DNA of 64,000 bases, from the NCBI RefSeq assembly GCF_036924595.1, contig NZ_JAZHRV010000001.1, positions 5,084,001-5,148,000 of the forward strand. The letters run 5' to 3'. The notes beneath the pieces were generated by a model. The model worked only from the letters and a program-made list of their open reading frames with translations. It was not told the origin of the DNA and did no database searches. Of this stretch, positions 18,229 to 27,086 are shown piece after piece. A program made the translations under genes and the position numbers. The stretch's first letter is position 1; each line of letters opens with the position of its first letter. Source of the DNA: Bradyrhizobium algeriense (GTDB lineage Bacteria; Pseudomonadota; Alphaproteobacteria; Rhizobiales; Xanthobacteraceae).

Positions 18229-19961
18229 TTCACTGCCGCTGGCTCCGCTGCCTTGTAGCCCACCACCACGAGTTGGCCGGGGACGAGTTGTCCATCGCCG
18301 GCGTTCACCTCCACATAGCCACCGGTTGAAAGCCCCGGTTGTACCGTGACGTATTCCTGTTTGCCGCCACGATCGACCAGCACGCGCGAAGTTCCGTCGG
18401 CGGCAAGCGACACCGCGCTGGTCGGCACCGCGGTGACCGCGCCTTTCGACGTTTCGATCGGGATTGTCAGACGGACCGAAAACCCTGCCAGCAGCACCGG
18501 CGTGGTCTCCACCTTGACGCCAAGATAGAAATGGTAGCCGTCCACGCCGCGCGTACCGGGTGTGTTCGCGACCGTCTCAACGGTGCCAGTTGCCTTGATC
18601 CCGAGCGCCTGCTCGTCGATCGCAACTTTCATCCCGGGCTTCACCAACGGCGCGGCTTCAAGTGGCAGCTGCGAGTCGATGCTAAGCTGGTTGTCGGTTA
18701 CACTCATGACCGGCCCGGAAGCATTGGCTGCGACCGCAGCGGTCACCTCGTGGACGCGGACCGGAAGCGACGGAATGAATACGACCTCGTCCGCGGGCAC
18801 CTGCACGCCGAGCTTCGCGCGCGCCGCCGCGAGTTCGCGTTCCAGCCGCCCTGCTCGTTCGCTTGCGACCTGCACGTCGAACTCGGCGAGCGTTTGCTGT
18901 TCCAGCGCCGCGCGCACGCTGCGTTCGCCTTCCAGGCGGGCCGCCTTCACGGCTCCCTCGGCAACCCGGATCCGTTCCTCGGCCAGCGCGGCCTCGCGCG
19001 CCGCGGTCTGAATCGCCAGATCGGCTTCCAGTTTCGCCTTACGCTGCGCGGCACGCGCCACTTTGAGCTTGGCCTCGGCTGCAGCACGCGCTGTTTCGGT
19101 CTGGCGCGGATCGAGAACGATCAAGGCACGATCGGCGACTTGCGTGGCGACGTCGGCACTGGCCGCGGTCGCCGAATGTGCGGCCCGCGCGCGTTCGGCT
19201 TCGAGCGCAAGCGATTTTCCGGCGCGCGCGTCCGCCAGCTGGCGGTTGTCGCCAACGCGTGCCGCGCTGTCGAGAGAAGCCTGGCGCGTATTCTGCTCCG
19301 CGGTGGCCCGGGCGGCGGCGACCGCTCGCACCGCTGTTTCGCGCGTGGCCTCAGCCGCGAGCTGGGCGCGCGAGGCATCCGACCACTCTCGCTCGAGCGC
19401 CGCGACGGCAGCGCGCTGTTCGCGCGTCGGTGCGTACGGATCCCACCCGGCCTTTTTATACATGCGCTCGACCGCGGCAGATGTCTTCTGATCGTAATTG
19501 CCATCGACTGTGCCCGGATCGAAGCCAAGACGGGCCAAGGCTTCTTCGAGCTGGCGGACGTCGCCGCCGCTGGTTCCGGGCGCCATGTCGCGAAAAGCCG
19601 GTGCAGCGCCGCTGAGGACAAAGACCGGACGGCCGGATGCGGATAGAATCACCTCACCTTCCCCAAAGTTCGTATTGGGTCGGGGCAGCGACGAGATCAG
19701 CCCGACGCCGCCCTTGACCGTCGAAGGCGCGATCGAAATCGGCTGCGGCAGTCCGAAGCGGACCGTGCCGCGGGTGACCACATCGGAACTCAGTACACGC
19801 GACTCCACGGGCACAAGGATCGCGGATGGCTCGGGCGCTGCGGTGCGCGCCGCCATTTCTGCCGGCGACTGGATCCTGGAGCCCATGTACCAGGCGCCAA
19901 GCGCCATGCCCCCAACCACGCCCAAGATAGCCCAGAGAACGTTTACGCGGTTTGCAACCAT
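18225..19961 (-). CDS. HlyD-type periplasmic adaptor with peptidoglycan-binding module
   Basis: 578 residues. An N-terminal membrane anchor (VLWAILGVVGGMALGAWYMG) precedes adaptor strands. A PG_binding_1-like module at about 135-175 (GGDVRQLEEALARLGF, then GTVDGNYDQKTSAAVERMY) is inserted before a very long Ala/Arg/Glu coiled-coil hairpin (about 190-390). Beta-barrel and membrane-proximal parts follow (PGMKVAIDEQALGIKATGTV and VTAVPTSAVSLAADG). It pairs with the MacB-like transporter and would bridge to an outer-membrane channel while touching the wall. A strong GGGAGGG site precedes the ATG. Confidence 0.88.
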   Translation of the reverse strand: MVANRVNVLWAILGVVGGMALGAWYMGSRIQSPAEMAARTAAPEPSAILVPVESRVLSSDVVTRGTVRFGLPQPISIAPSTVKGGVGLISSLPRPNTNFGEGEVILSASGRPVFVLSGAAPAFRDMAPGTSGGDVRQLEEALARLGFDPGTVDGNYDQKTSAAVERMYKKAGWDPYAPTREQRAAVAALEREWSDASRAQLAAEATRETAVRAVAAARATAEQNTRQASLDSAARVGDNRQLADARAGKSLALEAERARAAHSATAASADVATQVADRALIVLDPRQTETARAAAEAKLKVARAAQRKAKLEADLAIQTAAREAALAEERIRVAEGAVKAARLEGERSVRAALEQQTLAEFDVQVASERAGRLERELAAARAKLGVQVPADEVVFIPSLPVRVHEVTAAVAANASGPVMSVTDNQLSIDSQLPLEAAPLVKPGMKVAIDEQALGIKATGTVETVANTPGTRGVDGYHFYLGVKVETTPVLLAGFSVRLTIPIETSKGAVTAVPTSAVSLAADGTSRVLVDRGGKQEYVTVQPGLSTGGYVEVNAGDGQLVPGQLVVVGYKAAEPAAVK

Positions 19962-20108
19962 TTCGTAGTCCCTCCCGCCATCGACAGCGTGCGGGCCATC
20001 TTCGCAGGAAGCGTTGCGTCCGCCTTCGTCATGCGATGCGCTGGCAGGAAAGGAGATTACTCGTAGGCGCCGATCCGGGGAAGTACGGGCGTGTACATCC
20101 TAATTGGT

Positions 20109-20984
20109 CTATTGCACTTTCCGGGAGAACAGCTCCTCCTGGATCTTCTCCTCGACTGGCGTCAGTACCTCCTCCTGCATTTTGTGGCTCTTGGCCGCGA
20201 CTAGGCGCTCGTAATCCTGCAGTTTCCGCAGAGCGGCTTTCTGGTCCTGCGACATCTTGGAAACCAGCAGCTTGCCGCCCTCGGTCAGCGTGCTGAGCCG
20301 GTTCCGCAGATCGGGCTCGATTTCGTCCGGGTGGCCGTATTCGAAGCCGGCCTTCTTCATTTCCCGTTGCCAAAACCCAAGCGCGGCCTTCATGCGCGGG
20401 TCCTTGTTGATCAGCGCATCCTGGGGATTGTAGTGGCTGGCCTTCAGCTGATCCGGTTTGAATGTTTCAGTGAGGGCCTTGCGCGTGCAACCGCCGGTCC
20501 GCGACAAATCCTCGATCTCCAAAGCGACCGCGAAGGTGCTACTCAGGTCGTCCCCCAGCAACGCGCGATTGTAAGCGACCTGATCCGCGGGGGAAAGCTT
20601 GCGGAAAATTTGCACATTGCGTTCGCCGAGACCGACGCGGGCGGGACTGTAGCCGGTCGATAGCTGCGGCGGCAGACCCGTATAGAAGGTAGATACGCCA
20701 AAGCCATAACGGCTGACGAACTCCTCCTCACTGAGGCCTGGAAGCCTTTTGTCCGCCGACATGCCCGCCCGTACCGTGTTGTGGTCGGCCGCGATGTACT
20801 GGAAGCCTTGTTCGCGCATGCATTGCGCGATCAGTCCCTCGGTTTTCTCGATCGCTTGAACCAGCTCGCGCGGCGACATGCCGAATTCCTCGGTGCCAAG
20901 TCCCTTCGGTGCCTGTGCTTGCGCCGCGGCGATCGCTGGAGCGAACAGGACGGCGAACAGGCCCATGCTAATTGCCCTCTTCAT
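20109..20984 (-). CDS. Secreted protein of unknown function in export cluster
   Basis: 291 residues from the ATG at 20984, which has GGAAAGGA upstream and starts the signal peptide (MKRAISMGLFAVLFAPAIAA); the longer frame adds a non-leader stretch. The mature protein is mostly helical and charged, with two Cys (IAQCMREQGF and TGGCTRKAL) and a C-terminal KMQEEVLTPVEEKIQEEL coiled-coil-like tail. No family recognised. It is 147 bases upstream of the HlyD-type adaptor on the same strand. Confidence 0.65.
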   Translation of the reverse strand: MKRAISMGLFAVLFAPAIAAAQAQAPKGLGTEEFGMSPRELVQAIEKTEGLIAQCMREQGFQYIAADHNTVRAGMSADKRLPGLSEEEFVSRYGFGVSTFYTGLPPQLSTGYSPARVGLGERNVQIFRKLSPADQVAYNRALLGDDLSSTFAVALEIEDLSRTGGCTRKALTETFKPDQLKASHYNPQDALINKDPRMKAALGFWQREMKKAGFEYGHPDEIEPDLRNRLSTLTEGGKLLVSKMSQDQKAALRKLQDYERLVAAKSHKMQEEVLTPVEEKIQEELFSRKVQ

Positions 20985-21040
20985 GGCGCTATCCTTTCCA
21001 ATAACGAGCCTCGAATGCAGCCGGTACATGTCGGTACATG

Positions 21041-21337
21041 TCAGTCCGTCCCGATAATCTTTCCGGTTTCGATGTCGACGAAGACGTCCTTCTCGCCCTG
21101 CTCCGGTGATTGAATCTCGATCACGTAGACATTCTTGCCGCGCTTTTTCTCGATCGCCACGTCGGTGACTTCGCCGGGGATGCGCTCAAGCGCAATCTTC
21201 TTCGCCTGTTCTTCCGTGATCTTTGCCGCAGGCGGCGCACGCTCTTTCGAAGGGCCCGGCTGCTGCGCCTGCACGACGACCACGGCTGGCGCAGCAAGAA
21301 GACTGGCGAGCAGGCCCCAGTGGATCGTCCTCTTCAT
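21041..21337 (-). CDS. Secreted PepSY-domain protein
   Basis: 98 residues. The ATG at 21337 is chosen for GGGAAGGA before it and the leader MKRTIHWGLLASLLAAPAVV. A single PepSY domain occupies the C-terminal ~60 residues (ITEEQAKKIALERIPGEV ... GKNVYVIEIQSPEQGEKDV ... DIETGKIIGTD). It is nearly a duplicate of the PepSY domain ending the next upstream protein. PepSY domains are commonly inhibitory or ligand-binding modules of secreted proteins; a specific role here is unknown. Confidence 0.8.
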   Translation of the reverse strand: MKRTIHWGLLASLLAAPAVVVVQAQQPGPSKERAPPAAKITEEQAKKIALERIPGEVTDVAIEKKRGKNVYVIEIQSPEQGEKDVFVDIETGKIIGTD

Positions 21338-21474
21338 AGCGGTATCCTTCCCGTTCAATCGCTACGCCGGCCACGGAACACGGAGGGATCGCCCGTGATC
21401 CACGATTTCGTCACCCGTGGGAGGAGAAACCCGTGCGATGAAAATCGTGAATCAGGGCGCTCACGCCGTTCACA

Positions 21475-22575
21475 TCAGTCCGTTCCGACGATCTTTCCGG
21501 ACTCGATGTCGACAAAGACATCCTTCTCGCCATCCTTCGGCGTCTGGATCTCGACCACATAGACATTCTTGCCTTTCTTTCGCTCGATCTTCACGGACGT
21601 GGCCTTGCCGGGGATCTCCGCGAGCGCGATCTTCGTCGCCTGGTCTCCCGAGACCTTCGCCACGGGCGGCGTATACTTCAATGGCTTGTCGCGCAGCTTC
21701 CCGACGCTTGAAACGTCCGAGGCCGGGTTGTCCTTCGGCAGCGCGGCGGAAGCGATGAGCTTGCCGTCGGACGTGTCGAGCACGACGCCGACCACCGGAC
21801 ACCAGATCTTGTCGGTGATGTCTTTCAGGTTGATTAGACCCTGCTCGCGAACCCGGACGCAGTTCTTGAACGTCCCCGCCGGAACCGTGATTTCGATGCC
21901 GCCTTCCATGTTCTCGGCGCCGCCATAGGCCTGGTTCTGGCCGCCGTCGAATATATAGCGGCCGCCAACCGTGAACGTGCCGGGCATCAACAGACCCGGT
22001 TCGGCGACGCCGTCGCCGTCGAGATCGCCCGCCCGCCATGTGCCTTCGAAGACCGGTTTGCCTTCCTCGTTGATTTCCCAACTCACCTCGCCGAAGGCAT
22101 AAACGCTGTTGGTGGTCTTATCGAGCGCGAACCAGTTGAGCGCGCGCTGTGTCAGGACGCCATCCATGTATTCTTCTTCCTGCACAATCGCGGTCTTGAA
22201 TTTGCCGATGCCGGGAAGGTCGAAATCCTCGGTGCTATCGAGGACCACGGTCTCCTTGCGATATTTGCCGTCCGGGTGATCTGGCCGCTCATGCACGTGC
22301 TTGTGGCCCGGCACGATCGGGTAATAGAGCGGGTTGACCCCGTGCGGGACGATGTTCTCGGCTTTCAGATTCCAGTCCTTCAGCGACGAGTAATCCTTGC
22401 CGCTCTTGAAGCGCGGTTCGTCTTTGATGTCGCCCGCGACCGCGCCACCAGAGAGCACGAACCCGGCCGTCATCAGAACGGTGCCCGCCATGAGCGCGGC
22501 ACGCCACCTGGCCAGCCGGCCAGATGGCCCGCTTGCCGTCTTCATCTGTCGCTCCAAACCCTGCTTGTCGAACAT
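21475..22575 (-). CDS. Exported protein with C-terminal PepSY domain
   Basis: 366 residues from the ATG at 22575 (CTGGAGGGC upstream). There is a membrane leader around residues 25-50 (ALMAGTVLMTAGFVLSGGAVA), then a ~230-residue beta-rich domain with VPAGTFKNCVRVREQG and DKIWCPVVGVVLD, a layout typical of exported proteins of the type that convert or hold a lipid or metal, but not assigned. The C-terminus is a PepSY domain (VSGDQATKIALAEIPGKA ... GKNVYVVEIQTPKDGEKDV) about 75% identical by eye to the neighbouring small PepSY protein. Confidence 0.75.
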   Translation of the reverse strand: MFDKQGLERQMKTASGPSGRLARWRAALMAGTVLMTAGFVLSGGAVAGDIKDEPRFKSGKDYSSLKDWNLKAENIVPHGVNPLYYPIVPGHKHVHERPDHPDGKYRKETVVLDSTEDFDLPGIGKFKTAIVQEEEYMDGVLTQRALNWFALDKTTNSVYAFGEVSWEINEEGKPVFEGTWRAGDLDGDGVAEPGLLMPGTFTVGGRYIFDGGQNQAYGGAENMEGGIEITVPAGTFKNCVRVREQGLINLKDITDKIWCPVVGVVLDTSDGKLIASAALPKDNPASDVSSVGKLRDKPLKYTPPVAKVSGDQATKIALAEIPGKATSVKIERKKGKNVYVVEIQTPKDGEKDVFVDIESGKIVGTD

Positions 22576-22687
22576 CTCAATGCCCTCCAGTTGCGGACGG
22601 CGATCCGGCCAACCGTCGCCCAAGGTTGCGGAATTTTTGGCCCGGCATGGCCGTTGGGCCGATCTGACATTTCGCGCGCGGGCTGGT

Positions 22688-23389
22688 TCATCGCGCCCTC
22701 GCGGTGGTGAAGCCAGCTTCGATGAAGGACCGGTTGCCATCCTTCGCGACGGTCCCGATCGCGAATTTGTAGGCCTTGCCGGCGCGCAGGAACCCTTCAG
22801 GCACCGTGAAGGATCTTGCTGAGCCCGGCAGAAGCGCCCGGATTTCGTAGGCCGAGCCGGTTTGCTCGATCACGACGGCGCAGCCCTCGATTCCCTCCGG
22901 CACAGACCAGCGCAAAGTCAGCGCGGTGGCGGGTACATCTTTCTGATCAGGCCGCGGATATTCGAAGGCGGCGGATTTCGGAAACACGTGACTCAACCGC
23001 GCCTCACCGCGAAGGCTCGCCCCCTTGGTCGTCGTTCCCTCAAAACGATATGCGCCCGCCGGGAAATCTGCCCGCACGATCTTGTCATCATCGGGCTCGG
23101 GCGATTCGAGCGTGAGACTGCGAATTCCCAGCTTCGAGTCGGGCGATCTGAGGTCGATCACCGTGCGCTCGCCCGGCGCCATCACCTTCAGCGCGACCAG
23201 CCCATCCTCCGCCCCGGTGGCCTCGAACCGGATCTCGGCATCATGATCCTGTACATTGCGTTCGAGATAAACGAGGAGCTTTTGAAAGCGGCCGTCCTCG
23301 GCCGTGGCTCCCGTCACCGCGTACGCAAGAGCGGGCAGAGCCGCAGCGGCGGCGACAATCCAACTGTTGTGGCGACGCACGGTTTTCAT
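22688..23389 (-). CDS. Secreted beta-rich protein of unknown function
   Basis: 233 residues, starting one base after the stop of the RND permease, so cotranslated with it. Signal peptide: WIVAAAAALPALAYAVTGAT. The mature part is beta-rich; the C-terminal ~90 residues (TALTLRWSVPEGIEGCAVVI ... AGKAYKFAIGTVAKDGNRSF) look like a fibronectin-III-type fold. No catalytic motif is seen. Its tight linkage to the permease suggests a periplasmic accessory of that pump. Confidence 0.7.
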   Translation of the reverse strand: MKTVRRHNSWIVAAAAALPALAYAVTGATAEDGRFQKLLVYLERNVQDHDAEIRFEATGAEDGLVALKVMAPGERTVIDLRSPDSKLGIRSLTLESPEPDDDKIVRADFPAGAYRFEGTTTKGASLRGEARLSHVFPKSAAFEYPRPDQKDVPATALTLRWSVPEGIEGCAVVIEQTGSAYEIRALLPGSARSFTVPEGFLRAGKAYKFAIGTVAKDGNRSFIEAGFTTARAR

Positions 23390-23390
23390 G

Positions 23391-26300
23391 TCATGCGCTC
23401 CCAGATACTTGTGCCGCTGCCGGCGCGGCCGGTCGATCCGCCGACAGCCGCATACCGCGGCCGAAACGCAGATAAAATGCAGGCAAGATAAACAGGTTGA
23501 GCAGCGTCGATGTCACGAGGCCGCCCAGAATGACGACCGCCATCGGATATTCGATCTCGTGGCCCGGCAGGTCGCCGAAAATGATCAGTGGCAGGATCGC
23601 GAGCCCGGCGGCGCCGGTCGTCATCAGGATTGGCCGTAACCGCTCGCTCGCGCCGCGAAGCACGAGCTTCATGCCGAATATCTCTCCCTCATGGCGTTCC
23701 AGATGCTGGAAGTGGTTGATCATGATGATCCCGTTGCGGGCGGCGATGCCAAGCACCGTCAGGAAACCAACTAGTGAGCCAAGGGAAATCACGCCTCCTG
23801 CCAGCCACGCCGCCAGCACGCCGCCGACCAGCGCTGAAGGAAGGGTCACAAAACTAAGCGTTGCCAGCCGCCAGCTTTCAAACGACTGTTGCAGAAGGAC
23901 GAAGATGACGGCGAGCGCCAGCACGGAGAGCAGTTCGAGTCGCCTCCGCGCGGTGCTTAGTTCCCGATATTCGCCTTGCAGCACGGCGTAGTAGCCGAGC
24001 GGAAACGCCAACTTGTCCAAACGCGACTGCACGTCCTTGGCGACCGCGCCGAGATCGCGTCCTTTGACATTTGCCTGCACGTCGATCCGGCGGGAGCTCG
24101 CCTCACGCTTGATAACATTCGGCGTCGGACGAATGCCGACGTCCGCTACTTCCGCCAGTTGCACGCGCTGACCGGTCGGCGTGTTGATCAACATTTGCCG
24201 CACCGAGTCGACGCTTCGACGGAATTCCGGAGGGGTCCACACCTGTACATCGTAGGTACGTCCGCCGATGAAGATGTCGCCAACTTCCTCTCCGGCCATG
24301 AGGGTCGCAGAGGCACGCCGGACATCACCCGGCTTCAGACCGTAACCTAGGGCCTCGTCCAACTTCACCGTCACCTGAATATGCGGTATTTCGACCATCA
24401 ATTCTTTGTGCAAGTTGACGAGGTCCGGAACGTCCGCGAGTGCCGCGCGGACCTCGTCCGCTTTGTCCCTGAGAACGTCGAGATCCGGGCCAAAGATGCG
24501 GACGACGATCGCCTCACCTGCGCCGGTCAGGACTTCGCGAATGCGCTCCTTTAGGTAGGTCTGCACATCACGGTAGAGGCCGGGATAGCCTTCCACCATT
24601 TCCTCGATCTTGGCATGCGTCTTGTCGTAGTCGGCCTCCTTGCTGATGCTGATCCAGTTCTCCCCGAAATTAACGCCGACGACCTCATCGGCAGCAAAAG
24701 CCTGACCTATATGGGCGCCGAAATTTCGTACGCCCGGAATGGCTCGCAGTTCCTTGCTCGCGCGGGTCGTGATGCGCAGCATCTCGGGAAGCGACGCGTC
24801 CGGGGTGGTAACCCAGTGCATCAGGAAGTCGCGCTCCTTGAACGAGGGCAGCAGCGAGTGGCCGAGGAGCGGCCAAACACCGATCCCCGAGAGCGTCACG
24901 ACTGCGATAGCGAGATAGGCCATGCCTGGTGTCCGGGTGACACGCTCCAGCAAGGGCGCGTACTTGCGCAGCAGCCAGACGATGACTGGCGATTCACGCC
25001 CTTCGAGTTGCGCGTTACGCAGCAGCAACAGGCAGAGCGCCGGCGTCACCGTCATCGCCAAGACGAGCGAGGCCGCAATCGCGAGCACATAAGCGGCAAT
25101 CAGCGGCTTGAAGAACGATCCGGTCAGACCTTGCATGAACAGGACGGGCACAACTGCAGTGACCACGATAAGCGTCGCGTAGACGATCGGCGCCCGCATC
25201 TCGAGCGAAGCGTCCAAAATGATGCGCGCCGTGCTTCGCGTATCGCTCCCTCGCCGCGCAAGTCGCAGGCGCCGCATGATGTTCTCGACGTCGAGGATCG
25301 CGTCGTCGACGACGATCCCCAACGAGATCACGAAACCCGCCAAGGTCATCGTGTTGACTGAGGCGCCGGACATGAACAGAACCAGTCCAGCTGCAAGCAG
25401 CGACAGTGGAATGGCGACGATACAGACGATCGCGGTACGCCATTCGTAGAGGAAGATGAGTATGATTCCCGCGACAAGCAGGCAACTCAGCAACAGTGCC
25501 CAAGATAGATTGCTGATCGAGTCCTCGACGAAAGTCGCCGGCCGGAAGATGGTAGTATCGATCTCGACCCCTGGAAGGCCGGGCTTCATCCTTTCCAGCG
25601 CCTCCTCCACCCCGCGGGTGACGGCCAGCGTGTTGCCCCAGGGAAACTTTTCGACGATGAGCATGAGACCTGGACCGTCGTTGATGACGGCATCGCCAAT
25701 CATTCCCTGCGGCGCATAGACAAGATCGGCCACATCGCTGAGCAACAGCGGCGGTTTCCCGGCCAGGTGAGTTAGCGGCACTCTGGCGAGAGTCTCCGGC
25801 GTAACGCCGGAGCCGACAAAACGAAGCTGGAAGCGCTGATTGGGCGTTTCGACGAAGCCGCCGGTGCCGATATGCGCGCCACGGGCATAGCGCAACAGGC
25901 CAACGTCGAGGGCATCGGAAACCGCCTCCTGCACCTGGTCGAGTGTGACATCCGCAGCGACCATCCGCTTCGGGTCAACCATGACCTGGAGCATCTTGAG
26001 CTGCTCTCCCCAGATAGCGATGTTCGCAACGCCGGGAACTCCGAGCAGCCGCTGCCGGATAGTCCAGTAGGCAAGCATCGACAGGTCCATCACGGACTTG
26101 TCCCTCGAGGTAATGCCGATCTTCATGATCCGACTGGTGGAGGACAGCGGCGGCATCATGAAGGGAGGCGCGGCCCATGTCGGCAGGCTTTTGCTCGCGA
26201 GCGCCATCCGCTCGCTGACCAGTTGCCGCGCGCGGATCTCGTCCACGCCGGATTTGAAGATCAACACGATTGAAGATAGTTGGCCCACCGACTTCGAACG

Positions 26301-26546
26301 CATCACCTCGATGTCCGGGACGCCGTTCAGCGCATTTTCCAGCGGCACCGTGACAAGTTGTTCAACTTCGGCGGATGACAGCCCAAGGCAGATTGTCTGG
26401 ATCTCGACCCGTGGCGGCGCGAATTCCGGAAATACGTCCACCGGTACGTCGCGCAGACGTGCGAGGCCAAACCACGTCAGCACCACCCCAAGGGCGAGGA
26501 CGAGATACCGGAACCGCAGACTAGAACCTATAATCAGCCTCATCAT
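23391..26546 (-). CDS. RND efflux permease, CzcA/CusA-like (RND-1)
   Basis: 1051 residues from the ATG at 26546. It has twelve spans and two large periplasmic loops. The N-terminus ([20 protein letters not shown], then [16 protein letters not shown], then [16 protein letters not shown]) is typical of heavy-metal-type RND pumps. Span 4 has [19 protein letters not shown] with the paired aspartates for proton relay; span 10 has [18 protein letters not shown]. It lies 58 bases after the short adaptor gene. Metal export is suggested by subfamily only. Confidence 0.9.
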   Translation of the reverse strand: MMRLIIGSSLRFRYLVLALGVVLTWFGLARLRDVPVDVFPEFAPPRVEIQTICLGLSSAEVEQLVTVPLENALNGVPDIEVMRSKSVGQLSSIVLIFKSGVDEIRARQLVSERMALASKSLPTWAAPPFMMPPLSSTSRIMKIGITSRDKSVMDLSMLAYWTIRQRLLGVPGVANIAIWGEQLKMLQVMVDPKRMVAADVTLDQVQEAVSDALDVGLLRYARGAHIGTGGFVETPNQRFQLRFVGSGVTPETLARVPLTHLAGKPPLLLSDVADLVYAPQGMIGDAVINDGPGLMLIVEKFPWGNTLAVTRGVEEALERMKPGLPGVEIDTTIFRPATFVEDSISNLSWALLLSCLLVAGIILIFLYEWRTAIVCIVAIPLSLLAAGLVLFMSGASVNTMTLAGFVISLGIVVDDAILDVENIMRRLRLARRGSDTRSTARIILDASLEMRAPIVYATLIVVTAVVPVLFMQGLTGSFFKPLIAAYVLAIAASLVLAMTVTPALCLLLLRNAQLEGRESPVIVWLLRKYAPLLERVTRTPGMAYLAIAVVTLSGIGVWPLLGHSLLPSFKERDFLMHWVTTPDASLPEMLRITTRASKELRAIPGVRNFGAHIGQAFAADEVVGVNFGENWISISKEADYDKTHAKIEEMVEGYPGLYRDVQTYLKERIREVLTGAGEAIVVRIFGPDLDVLRDKADEVRAALADVPDLVNLHKELMVEIPHIQVTVKLDEALGYGLKPGDVRRASATLMAGEEVGDIFIGGRTYDVQVWTPPEFRRSVDSVRQMLINTPTGQRVQLAEVADVGIRPTPNVIKREASSRRIDVQANVKGRDLGAVAKDVQSRLDKLAFPLGYYAVLQGEYRELSTARRRLELLSVLALAVIFVLLQQSFESWRLATLSFVTLPSALVGGVLAAWLAGGVISLGSLVGFLTVLGIAARNGIIMINHFQHLERHEGEIFGMKLVLRGASERLRPILMTTGAAGLAILPLIIFGDLPGHEIEYPMAVVILGGLVTSTLLNLFILPAFYLRFGRGMRLSADRPAAPAAAQVSGSA

Positions 26547-26604
26547 CGGAAAGTATCCCCCACTCGGGCCGAGGCCGTTATGGAAAAACAACTTCGACGC
26601 GCAG

Positions 26605-27039
26605 CTAGTGACCTACTTTCACCTCTGTTCCGAACACTTGCGGCACTCCCGCCGCAAGCACCTTCGTGCCGGTGGGTGGCCCGTCACTCAGATAAACGTT
26701 GTCGCCCTTGATGGTGTCGATCTCCACCGCGCCGCGAACGAAGGTCAACGGATCGGCGCTGATATAGACCCACGTCTTTCCGGTCAGGTCGTAGAGAACA
26801 GATGCGTATGGCACGATCCGGCGGCCCGACGGATCGGCGCGCACCTCGTCAATGAGGATGCCGAGTCGTTCCGCCGCTTTCGGCGTGAGCGTAATCTTCT
26901 TGATCTTTGCATCATTCGTGGCCTCGACTCGAGCGGGCGCGCTCTTTTTGACCGCCGACTCCGCGGCCAGTGCTGAGCAACAGGACGCTGCGAGGTACGC
27001 CGCAGACGCCGCGACCATCAATGCGTTGAAGCGGGCCAT
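26605..27039 (-). CDS. Very short RND periplasmic adaptor-like protein
   Basis: 144 residues. The ATG at 27039 follows AAAAGGGAGGAA; the upstream frame is not used. Signal peptide: ALMVAASAAYLAASCCSALA. The mature ~115 residues (ITLTPKAAERLGILIDEV ... RIVPYASVLYDLTGKTWVYI ... GAVEIDTIKGDNVYLSDGPP) match only the beta-barrel/membrane-proximal end of CusB/CzcB-type adaptors. The lipoyl domain and alpha-hairpin are missing. It lies between the two RND genes and is the only RND-type adaptor in the cluster. Confidence 0.78.
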   Translation of the reverse strand: MARFNALMVAASAAYLAASCCSALAAESAVKKSAPARVEATNDAKIKKITLTPKAAERLGILIDEVRADPSGRRIVPYASVLYDLTGKTWVYISADPLTFVRGAVEIDTIKGDNVYLSDGPPTGTKVLAAGVPQVFGTEVKVGH

Positions 27040-27086
27040 GAGACGTTCCTCCCTTTTGACGGCCTTCGAAGCGGCACAAGCGGCAG

